Assembly (NCBI GenBank): GCA_964035795.1
Contig: OZ038322.1
Span: forward strand, 2,700,264-2,764,263
Reading direction: 5' to 3'
Origin: Pterobdella sp. o SKG-2022
Lineage: Eukaryota > Annelida > Clitellata > Hirudinida > Piscicolidae
DNA: 64,000 nucleotides
Each line of letters begins with the position of its first letter. Position 1 is the stretch's first letter. A program made the translations under genes and the position numbers. The notes below the pieces were generated by a model, which ran no database searches, was not told the DNA's origin, and was given only the letters and a program-made list of their open reading frames with translations. Shown one piece after another: positions 1 through 9,813 of the stretch.

Positions 1-77
1 ACAAAAACTATCCCCACATGTTAACTAAAAGCATTTGAGGAAAAATTATGTTTTAGTTCATGATCAACTTCATGTGA

Positions 78-87
78 TTTGCGCAAA
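78..87. repeat. 10-bp perfect palindrome TTTGCGCAAA, one per monomer
   Basis: This sequence is its own reverse complement and recurs at offset 78-87 in the units I checked except unit 75, where it reads tttgcacaaa. It holds two of the few CpG steps in an A+T-rich unit. Symmetric sites like this can bind dimeric proteins, but no protein is implied by the sequence alone. Confidence 0.8.
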
Positions 88-178
88 AAATAACTCTTTG
101 TTAATAAAACTTTTTTACGATTCATAAGTGAAAAAATTAACTTACACCCGAAAAATTTGTTAGCGACTAAAGCATAAC

Positions 179-355
179 ATGACTAAGCAAGTTTATGTAG
201 AAAAAAAAAACCTTTTTGAAAAGATTATAAAGAGGATGATAGGAAAACAAGTTCGAAACAATCAGTTTACCACAAAGTTCACTAAAAGAAATGAGACATT
301 ACTCACGCGGCTAAGCTTATGCGTCTATTTCTATAAAGTTGGTAAAAAACAATGA
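179..355 (+). other. 58-codon ATG frame of the monomer (unit 1 copy)
   Basis: ATG to TGA, 58 codons. The translation begins MTKQVYVEKKN and is strongly basic (11 K and 4 R against 3 E and 1 D in the common form), with one cysteine and no hydrophobic segment long enough to cross a membrane. The bases before ATG are aac, so A sits at -3, a reasonable eukaryotic start context, but several short upstream ATGs lie in the same unit. Unit 1 differs from the common form at residue 49 (D to V). No homology is recognised. A gene is possible but unlikely; a chance frame copied with the satellite is the simpler reading. Confidence 0.5.
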
Positions 356-501
356 GAAAAAAAACGAGAATTGGATAAAATTTCAAAATGAAATCCCTGC
401 ACAAAGTAAAATATATGTTTTTACGATATGCCGAGCATTGAGCAAAAGTATTCTCAAAGAAAACATTACCTATCAATAAAGGAAAAAACGATATAAAGGA
501 A

Positions 502-520
502 AATGGATTTAAAATCCATT
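502..520. repeat. 19-bp inverted repeat, 9-bp arms (unit 1)
   Basis: AATGGATTT, one A, then AAATCCATT form a perfect hairpin at the end of unit 1. Most units read aattcatt in the second arm, one mismatch on DNA that would be a G-U pair in RNA. Units 3 and 4 have aatccatt with a C in the loop (arms 1550-1557 and 1561-1568; 2066-2073 and 2077-2084). Confidence 0.8.
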
Positions 521-532
521 ATCAGAATAGTA

Positions 533-1048
533 ACAAAAACTATCCCCACATGTTAACTAAGAGCATTTGAGTAAAATTTATGTTTTAGTTCATGATCAAC
601 TTCATGTGATTTGCGCAAAAAATAACTCTTTGTTAATAAAACTTTTTTACGATTCATAAGTGAAAAAATTAACTTACACCCGAAAAATTTGTTAGCGACT
701 AAGCAAGTTTATGTAGAAAAAAAAAACCTTTTTGAAAAGATTATAAAGAGGATGATAGGAAAACAAGTTCGAAACAATCAGTTTACCACAAAGTTCACTA
801 AAAGAAGTGAGACACTATTCAGGCGGCTGAGCTTATGCGACTATTTCTATAAAGTTGGTGAAAAACAATGAGAAAAAAAACGAGAATTGGATAAAATTTC
901 AAAATGAAAACCCTGCACTAAGTAAAATATATGTTTTTACGATATGCCGAGCATTGAGCAAAAAAATTCTCAAAGAAAACATTACCTATCAATAATGGAA
1001 AAAACGATATAAAGGAAAATGGATTTAAAATTCATTATCAGAATGGTA
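533..1048. repeat. 516-bp deletion monomer (unit 2)
   Basis: Compared with unit 1 this copy lacks 16 bp. The full unit reads gactaa-agcataacat-gactaa-gcaag; here one gactaa and the ten bases between the two copies are gone, leaving gcgactaagcaag. That is the classic product of slippage or recombination between short direct repeats. The deletion removes the ATG of the short frame and joins it to upstream sequence. The same deletion occurs in units 4 and 5. Confidence 0.95.
689..871 (+). other. Open frame in deletion monomer 2, probably not a gene
   Basis: A 60-codon frame read from TTG and ending in TGA, with a lysine- and arginine-rich translation. The 16-bp deletion removes the ATG that begins this frame in full-length units and fuses it to an upstream open stretch, so the TTG start only marks where the frame happens to be open. 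The first in-frame ATG left is in the middle (RMIGK). In a eukaryotic satellite, TTG is an unlikely start. No domain, signal peptide or membrane segment is visible and I do not recognise the sequence. Confidence 0.6.
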
Positions 1049-1226
1049 ACAAAAACTAACCCCACATGTTAACTAAAAGCATTTGAGGAAAAATTATGTT
1101 TTAGTTCATGATCAACTTCATGTGATTTGCGCAAAAAATAACTCTTTGTTAATAAAACTTTTTTACGATTCATAAGTGAAAAAATTAACTTACACCCGAA
1201 AAATTTGTTAGCGACTAAAGCATAAC

Positions 1227-1403
1227 ATGACTAAGCAAGTTTATGTAGAAAAAAAAAACCTTTTTGAAAAGATTATAAAGAGGATGATAGGAAAACAAGT
1301 TCGAAACAATCAGTTTACCACAAAGTTCACTAAAAGAAGTGAGACACTATTCAGGCGGCTGAGCTTATGCGACTATTTCTATAAAGTTGGTGAAAAACAA
1401 TGA
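1227..1403 (+). other. 58-codon ATG frame, edge-type allele (unit 3)
   Basis: Same frame as in unit 1, but with agaagtgag, actattcag and ggtgaaa, which change N38 to S, L42 to F, T43 to R and K56 to E; TTA to CTA at codon 41 is silent. This is the full-length parent form of the deletion frames in units 2, 4 and 5. Confidence 0.5.
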
Positions 1404-1736
1404 GAAAAAAAACGAGAATTGGATAAAATTTCAAAATGAAAACCCTGCACTAAGTAAAATATATGTTTTTACGATATGCCGAGCATTGAGCGAAAAAATT
1501 CTCAAAGAAAACATTACCTATCAATAATGGAAAAAACGATATAAAGGAAAATGGATTTACAATCCATTATCAGAATAGTAACAAAAACTATCCCCACATG
1601 TTAACTAAAAGCATTTGAGGAAAAATTATGTTTTAGTTCATGATCAACTTCATGTGATTTGCGCAAAAAATAACTATTTGTTAATAAAACTTTTTTACGA
1701 TTCATAAGTGAAAAAATAAACTTACACCCGAAAAAT

Positions 1737-1919
1737 TTGTTAGCGACTAAGCAAGTTTATGTAGAAAAAAAAAACCTTTTTGAAAAGATTATAAAGAGGA
1801 TGATAGGAAAACAAGTTCGAAACAATCAGTTTACCACAAAGTTCACTAAAAGAAGTGAGACACTATTCAGGCGGCTGAGCTTATGCGACTATTTCTATAA
1901 AGTTGGTGAAAAACAATGA
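1737..1919 (+). other. Open frame in deletion monomer 4, probably not a gene
   Basis: Its translation matches the frame in unit 2, and it arises the same way, by fusion through the gactaa-bounded deletion. It has no ATG at its start. The identity reflects copying of the whole monomer and is not by itself evidence of selection on a protein. Confidence 0.6.
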
Positions 1920-2252
1920 GAAAAAAAACGAGAATTGGATAAAATTTCAAAATGAAAACCCTGCACTAAGTAAAATATATGTTTTTACGATATGCCGAGC
2001 ATTGAGCGAAAAAATTCTCAAAGAAAACATTACCTATCAATAATGGAAAAAACGATATAAAGGAAAATGGATTTACAATCCATTATCAGAATAGTAACAA
2101 AAACTATCCCCACATGTTAACTAAAAGCATTTGAGGAAAAATTATGTTTTAGTTCATGATCAACTTCATGTGATTTGCGCAAAAAATAACTATTTGTTAA
2201 TAAAACTTTTTTACGATTCATAAGTGAAAAAATAAACTTACACCCGAAAAAT

Positions 2253-2435
2253 TTGTTAGCGACTAAGCAAGTTTATGTAGAAAAAAAAAACCTTTTTGAA
2301 AAGATTATAAAGAGGATGATAGGAAAACAAGTTCGAAACAATCAGTTTACCACAAAGTTCACTAAAAGAAGTGAGACACTATTCAGGCGGCTGAGCTTAT
2401 GCGACTATTTCTATAAAGTTGGTGAAAAACAATGA
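2253..2435 (+). other. Open frame in deletion monomer 5, probably not a gene
   Basis: Third identical copy of the 60-codon TTG frame, in the last 516-bp unit. The next unit (2613) regains the 16 bp and the ATG but has a stop at codon 10, so the frame is lost just downstream. Confidence 0.6.
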
Positions 2436-2612
2436 GAAAAAAAACGAGAATTGGATAAAATTTCAAAATGAAAACCCTGCACTAAGTAAAATATATGTTT
2501 TTACGATATGCCGAGCATTGAGCAAAAAAATTCTCAAAGAAAACATTACCTATCAATAATGGAAAAAACGATATAATGGAAAATGGATTTAAAATTCATT
2601 ATCAGAATGGTA

Positions 2613-5600
2613 ACAAAAACTAACCCCACATGTTAACTAAAAGCATTTGAGGAAAAATTATGTTTTAGTTCATGATCAACTTCATGTGATTTGCGCAAAA
2701 AACAACTATTTGTTAATAAAACTTTTTTACGATTCATAAGTGAAAAAATTAACTTACACCCGAAAAATTTGTTAGCGACTAAAGCATAACATGACTAAGC
2801 AAGTTTATGTAGAAAAATAAAACCTTTTTGAAAAGATTATAAAGAGGATGATAGGAAAACAAGTTCGAAACAATCAGTTTACCACAAAGTTCACTAAAAG
2901 AAATGAGACATTACTCACGCGGCTGAGCTTATGCGACTATTTCTATAAAGTTGGTAAAAAACAATGAGAAAAAAACGAGAATTGGATAAAATTTCAAAAT
3001 GAAATCCCTGCACTAAGTAAAATATATGTTTTTACGATATGCCGAGCATTGAGCAAAAGTATTCTCAAAGAAAACATTACCTATCAATAATGGAAAAAAC
3101 GATATAATGGAAAATGGATTTAAAATTCATTATCAGAATGGTAACAAAAACTATCCCCACATGTTAACTAAAAGCATTTGAGGAAAAATTATGTTTTAGT
3201 TCATGATCAACTTCATGTGATTTGCGCAAAAAATAACTATTTGTTAATAAAACTTTTTTACGATTCATAAGTGAAAAAATAAACTTACACCCGAAAAATT
3301 TGTTAGCGACTAAAGCATAACATGACTAAGCAAGTTTATGTAGAAAAATAAAACCTTTTTGAAAAGATTATAAAGAGGATGATAGGAAAACAAGTTCGAA
3401 ACAATCAGTTTACCACAAAGTTCACTAAAAGAAATGAGACATTACTCACGCGGCTGAGCTTATGCGACTATTTCTATAAAGTTGGTAAAAAACAATGAGA
3501 AAAAAACGAGAATTGGATAAAATTTCAAAATGAAATCCCTGCACTAAGTAAAATATATGTTTTTACGATATGCCGAGCATTGAGCAAAAGTATTCTCAAA
3601 GAAAACATTACCTATCAATAATGGAAAAAACGATATAAAGAAAAATGGATTTAAAATTCATTATCAGAATGGTAACAAAAACTATCCCCACATGTTAACT
3701 AAAAGCATTTGAGGAAAAATTATGTTTTAGTTCATGATCAACTTCATGTGATTTGCGCAAAAAATAACTATTTGTTAATAAAACTTTTTTACGATTCATA
3801 ATTGAAAAAATAAACTTACACCCGAAAAATTTGTTAGCGACTAAAGCATAACCTGACTAAGCAAGTTTATGTAGAAAAATAAAACCTTTTTGAAAAGATT
3901 ATAAAGAGGATGATAGGAAAACAAGTTCGAAACAATCAGTTTACCACAAAGTTCACTAAAAGAAATGAGACATTACTCACGCGGCTGAGCTTATGCGACT
4001 ATTTCTATAAAGTTGGTAAAAAACAATGAGAAAAAAACGAGAATTGGATAAAATTTCAAAATGAAATCCCTGCACTAAGTAAAATATATGTTTTTACGAT
4101 ATGCCGAGCATTGAGCAAAAGTATTCTCAAAGAAAACATTACCTATCAATAATGGAAAAAACGATATAATGGAAAATGGATTTAAAATTCATTATCAGAA
4201 TGGTAACAAAAACTATCCCCACATGTTAACTAAAAGCATTTGAGGAAAAATTATGTTTTAGTTCATGATCAACTTCATGTGATTTGCGCAAAAAATAACT
4301 ATTTGTTAATAAAACTTTTTTACGATTCATAAGTGAAAAAATAAACTTACACCCGAAAAATTTGTTAGCGACTAAAGCATAACATGACTAAGCAAGTTTA
4401 TGTAGAAAAATAAAACCTTTTTGAAAAGATTATAAAGAGGATGATAGGAAAACAAGTTCGAAACAATCAGTTTACCACAAAGTTCACTAAAAGAAATGAG
4501 ACATTACTCACGCGGCTGAGCTTATGCGACTATTTCTATAAAGTTGGTAAAAAACAATGAGAAAAAAACGAGAATTGGATAAAATTTCAAAATGAAATCC
4601 CTGCACTAAGTAAAATATATGTTTTTACGATATGCCGAGCATTGAGCAAAAGTATTCTCAAAGAAAACATTACCTATCAATAATGGAAAAAACGATATAA
4701 AGAAAAATGGATTTAAAATTCATTATCAGAATGGTAACAAAAACTATCCCCACATGTTAACTAAAAGCATTTGAGGAAAAATTATGTTTTAGTTCATGAT
4801 CAACTTCATGTGATTTGCGCAAAAAATAACTATTTGTTAATAAAACTTTTTTACGATTCATAATTGAAAAAATAAACTTACACCCGAAAAATTTGTTAGC
4901 GACTAAAGCATAACCTGACTAAGCAAGTTTATGTAGAAAAATAAAACCTTTTTGAAAAGATTATAAAGAGGATGATAGGAAAACAAGTTCGAAACAATCA
5001 GTTTACCACAAAGTTCACTAAAAGAAATGAGACATTACTCACGCGGCTGAGCTTATGCGACTATTTCTATAAAGTTGGTAAAAAACAATGAGAAAAAAAC
5101 GAGAATTGGATAAAATTTCAAAATGAAATCCCTGCACTAAGTAAAATATATGTTTTTACGATATGCCGAGCATTGAGCAAAAGTATTCTCAAAGAAAACA
5201 TTACCTATCAATAATGGAAAAAACGATATAAAGAAAAATGGATTTAAAATTCATTATCAGAATGGTAACAAAAACTATCCCCACATGTTAACTAAAAGCA
5301 TTTGAGGAAAAATTATGTTTTAGTTCATGATCAACTTCATGTGATTTGCGCAAAAAATAACTATTTGTTAATAAAACTTTTTTACGATTCATAAGTGAAA
5401 AAATAAACTTACACCCGAAAAATTTGTTAGCGACTAAAGCATAACATGACTAAGCAAGTTTATGTAGAAAAATAAAACCTTTTTGAAAAGATTATAAAGA
5501 GGATGATAGGAAAACAAGTTCGAAACAATCAGTTTACCACAAAGTTCACTAAAAGAAATGAGACATTACTCACGCGGCTGAGCTTATGCGACTATTTCTA

Positions 5601-7391
5601 TAAAGTTGGTAAAAAACAATGAGAAAAAAACGAGAATTGGATAAAATTTCAAAATGAAATCCCTGCACTAAGTAAAATATATGTTTTTACGATATGCCGA
5701 GCATTGAGCAAAAGTATTCTCAAAGAAAACATTACCTATCAATAATGGAAAAAACGATATAAAGAAAAATGGATTTAAAATTCATTATCAGAATGGTAAC
5801 AAAAACTATCCCCACATGTTAACTAAAAGCATTTGAGGAAAAATTATGTTTTAGTTCATGATCAACTTCATGTGATTTGCGCAAAAAATAACTATTTGTT
5901 AATAAAACTTTTTTACGATTCATAATTGAAAAAATAAACTTACACCCGAAAAATTTGTTAGCGACTAAAGCATAACCTGACTAAGCAAGTTTATGTAGAA
6001 AAATAAAACCTTTTTGAAAAGATTATAAAAAGGATGATAGGAAAACAAGTTCGAAACAATCAGTTTACCACAAAGTTCACTAAAAGAAATGAGACATTAC
6101 TCACGCGGCTGAGCTTATGCGACTATTTCTATAAAGTTGGTAAAAAACAATGAGAAAAAAACGAGAATTGGATAAAATTTCAAAATGAAATCCCTGCACT
6201 AAGTAAAATATATGTTTTTACGATATGCCGAGCATTGAGCAAAAGTATTCTCAAAGAAAACATTACCTATCAATAATGGAAAAAACGATATAAAGAAAAA
6301 TGGATTTAAAATTCATTATCAGAATGGTAACAAAAACTATCCCCACATGTTAACTAAAAGCATTTGAGGAAAAATTATGTTTTAGTTCATGATCAACTTC
6401 ATGTGATTTGCGCAAAAAATAACTATTTGTTAATAAAACTTTTTTACGATTCATAATTGAAAAAATAAACTTACACCCGAAAAATTTGTTAGCGACTAAA
6501 GCATAACCTGACTAAGCAAGTTTATGTAGAAAAATAAAACCTTTTTGAAAAGATTATAAAGAGGATGATAGGAAAACAAGTTCGAAACAATCAGTTTACC
6601 ACAAAGTTCACTAAAAGAAATGAGACATTACTCACGCGGCTGAGCTTATGCGACTATTTCTATAAAGTTGGTAAAAAACAATGAGAAAAAAACGAGAATT
6701 GGATAAAATTTCAAAATGAAATCCCTGCACTAAGTAAAATATATGTTTTTACGATATGCCGAGCATTGAGCAAAAGTATTCTCAAAGAAAACATTACCTA
6801 TCAATAATGGAAAAAACGATATAAAGAAAAATGGATTTAAAATTCATTATCAGAATGGTAACAAAAACTATCCCCACATGTTAACTAAAAGCATTTGAGG
6901 AAAAATTATGTTTTAGTTCATGATCAACTTCATGTGATTTGCGCAAAAAATAACTATTTGTTAATAAAACTTTTTTACGATTCATAAGTGAAAAAATAAA
7001 CTTACACCCGAAAAATTTGTTAGCGACTAAAGCATAACATGACTAAGCAAGTTTATGTAGAAAAATAAAACCTTTTTGAAAAGATTATAAAGAGGATGAT
7101 AGGAAAACAAGTTCGAAACAATCAGTTTACCACAAAGTTCACTAAAAGAAATGAGACATTACTCACGCGGCTGAGCTTATGCGACTATTTCTATAAAGTT
7201 GGTAAAAAACAATGAGAAAAAAACGAGAATTGGATAAAATTTCAAAATGAAATCCCTGCACTAAGTAAAATATATGTTTTTACGATATGCCGAGCATTGA
7301 GCAAAAGTATTCTCAAAGAAAACATTACCTATCAATAATGGAAAAAACGATATAAAGAAAAATGGATTTAAAATTCATTATCAGAATGGTA
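2613..7391. repeat. Core block with T-interrupted A run, units 6-14
   Basis: Nine 531-bp units that all read gaaaaataaaacc. Inside, units 8, 10, 12 and 13 read cataattgaaa together with cataacctgac, while 7, 9, 11 and 14 read cataagtgaaa with cataacatgac. The alternation 8/9, 10/11 and 13/14 is a 1062-bp dimer period, with one extra copy (12 next to 13). The two variants lie about 55 bp apart and always travel together. Unit 12 also has a private aaaaaggatg. Confidence 0.9.
2791..2820 (+). other. Truncated frame, stop at codon 10 (unit 6, T allele)
   Basis: In unit 6 the ten-A run reads gaaaaataaaacc, so GAA AAA TAA ends the frame after nine residues. The same T is in units 6-14, 21 and 22. 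Units 8, 10, 12 and 13 also read cataacctgac, which turns the ATG into CTG, so those copies carry two lesions. Confidence 0.9.
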
Positions 7392-9693
7392 ACAAAAACT
7401 ATCCCCACATGTTAACTAAAAGCATTTGAGGAAAAATTATGTTTTAGTTCATGATCAACTTCATGTGATTTGCGCAAAAAATAACTATTTGTTAATAAAA
7501 CTTTTTTACGATTCATAAGTGAAAAAATAAACTTACACCCGAAAAATTTGTTAGCGACTAAAGCATAACATGACTAAGCAAGTTTATGTAGAAAAAAAAA
7601 ACCTTTTTGAAAAGATTATAAAGAGGATGATAGGAAAACAAGTTCGAAACAATCAGTTTACCACAAAGTTCACTAAAAGAAATGAGACATTACTCACGCG
7701 GCTGAGCTTATGCGACTATTTCTATAAAGTTGGTAAAAAACAATGAGAAAAAAACGAGAATTGGATAAAATTTCAAAATGAAATCCCTGCACTAAGTAAA
7801 ATATATGTTTTTACGATATGCCGAGCATTGAGCAAAAGTATTCTCAAAGAAAACATTACCTATCAATAATGGAAAAAACGATATAATGGAAAATGGATTT
7901 AAAATTCATTATCAGAATAGTAACAAAAACTATCCCCACATGTTAACTAAAAGCATTTGAGGAAAAATTATGTTTTAGTTCATGATCAACTTCATGTGAT
8001 TTGCGCAAAAAATAACTATTTGTTAATAAAACTTTTTTACGATTCATAAGTGAAAAAATAAACTTACACCCGAAAAATTTGTTAGCGACTAAAGCATAAC
8101 ATGACTAAGCAAGTTTATGTAGAAAAAAAAAACCTTTTTGAAAAGATTATAAAGAGGATGATAGGAAAACAAGTTCGAAACAATCAGTTTACCACAAAGT
8201 TCACTAAAAGAAATGAGACATTACTCACGCGGCTGAGCTTATGCGACTATTTCTATAAAGTTGGTAAAAAACAATGAGAAAAAAACGAGAATTGGATAAA
8301 ATTTCAAAATGAAATCCCTGCACTAAGTAAAATATATGTTTTTACGATATGCCGAGCATTGAGCAAAAGTATTCTCAAAGAAAACATTACCTATCAATAA
8401 TGGAAAAAACGATATAAAGAAAAATGGATTTAAAATTCATTATCAGAATGGTAACAAAAACTATCCCCACATGTTAACTAAAAGCATTTGAGGAAAAGTT
8501 ATGTTTTAGTTCATGATCAACTTCATGTGATTTGCGCAAAAAATAACTTTTTGTTAATAAAACTTTTTTACGATTCATAAGTGAAAAAATAAACTTACAA
8601 CCGAAAAATTTGTTAGCGACTAAAGCATAACATGACTAAGCAAGTTTATGTAGAAAAAAAAAACCTTTTTGAAAAGATTATAAAGAGGATGATAGGAAAA
8701 CAAGTTCGAAACAATCAGTTTACCACAAAGTTCACTAAAAGAAATGAGACATTACTCACGCGGCTGAGCTTATGCGACTATTTCTATAAAGTTGGTAAAA
8801 AACAATGAGAAAAAAACGAGAATTGGATAAAATTTCAAAATGAAATCCCTGCACTAAGTAAAATATATGTTTTTACGATATGCCGAGCATTGAGCAAAAG
8901 TATTCTCAAAGAAAACATTACCTATCAATAATGGAAAAAACGATAGAAAGAAAAATGGATTTAAAATTCATTATCAGAATGGTAACAAAAACTATCCCCA
9001 CATGTTAACTAAAAGCATTTGAGGAAAAGTTATGTTTTAGTTCATGATCAACTTCATGTGATTTGCGCAAAAAATAACTATTTGTTAATAAAACTTTTTT
9101 ACGATTCATAAGTGAAAAAATAAACTTACACCCGAAAAATTTGTTAGCGACTAAAGCATAACATGACTAAGCAAGTTTATGTAGAAAAAAAAAACCTTTT
9201 TGAAAAGATTATAAAGAGGATGATAGGAAAACAAGTTCGAAACAATCAGTTTACCACAAAGTTCACAAAAAGAAATGAGACATTACTCACGCGGCTGAGC
9301 TTATGCGACTATTTCTATAAAGTTGGTAAAAAACAATGAGAAAAAAACGAGAATTGGATAAAATTTCAAAATGAAATCCCTGCACTAAGTAAAATATATG
9401 TTTTTACGATATGCCGAGCATTGAGCAAAAGTATTCTCAAAGAAAACATTACCTATCAATAATGGAAAAAACGATAGAAAGAAAAATGGATTTAAAATTC
9501 ATTATCAGAATGGTAACAAAAACTATCCCCACATGTTAACTAAAAGCATTTGAGGAAAAATTATGTTTTAGTTCATGATCAACTTCATGTGATTTGCGCA
9601 AAAAATAACTATTTGTTAATAAAACTTTTTTACGATTCATAAGTGAAAAAATAAACTTACACCCGAAAAATTTGTTAGCGACTAAAGCATAAC

Positions 9694-9813
9694 ATGACTA
9701 AGCAAGTTTATGTAGAAAAAAAAAACCTTTTTGAAAAGATTATAAAGAGGATGATAGGAAAACAAGTTCGAAACAATCAGTTTACCACAAAGTTCACAAA
9801 AAGAAATGAGTAA
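9694..9813 (+). other. Truncated frame, stop at codon 40 (unit 19, B allele)
   Basis: The B allele reads cacaaaaagaaatgagtaat in place of the A allele cactaaaagaaatgagacat. The AC to TA change makes TAA at codon 40, leaving 39 residues. Unit 19 is the first B copy in the window and also has cgtgg where other B copies have cgcgg. B copies are most common between 39.2 and 50.9 kb. Confidence 0.9.

Larger units (their letters stand above)
1..2612. repeat. Left-edge subfamily, units 1-5 (532 and 516 bp)
   Basis: Five units distinguished from the core by eight A after the ORF stop (the core has seven) and by ataaaggaaaatgg or close variants near the unit end. Units 2-5 also have ggtgaaaaac and gaaaaccctg, and units 1-3 have aactctttg. 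Unit 1 (1-532) differs again, with ctaagcttatgcgtct, gcacaaag and aataaagg, and resembles units 114-117 at the other end of the window. Units 2, 4 and 5 are 516 bp through a 16-bp deletion. Copy-to-copy differences are denser here than in the core, as expected where unequal exchange is less effective. Confidence 0.9.
1581..2612. repeat. Two tandem 516-bp deletion monomers (units 4 and 5)
   Basis: Units 1581-2096 and 2097-2612 both carry the 16-bp gactaa-bounded deletion seen in unit 2. Both also read aactatttg and gaaaaaataaac, as the core does, while keeping edge alleles further along the unit (eight A, ggtgaaaaac, gaaaaccctg). They are therefore mosaics at the core-edge transition. The two copies are nearly the same as each other, which suggests that one duplicated from the other. 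Confidence 0.92.

Noticed and set aside
179..355. Calling the 58-codon frame a real conserved gene family of 79 members
   Set aside because: 41 complete units carry a broken frame, lesions are spread by the same amplification as intact copies, replacement changes are common, and I recognise no homologue or domain.
689..2435. Three identical 60-codon frames read as conserved bacterial genes with TTG starts
   Set aside because: They exist only because a 16-bp deletion removes the normal ATG and joins the frame to upstream sequence. Their identity follows from whole-monomer copying, there is no ribosome binding site pattern, and the setting is a long tandem satellite, not a gene-dense bacterial region.
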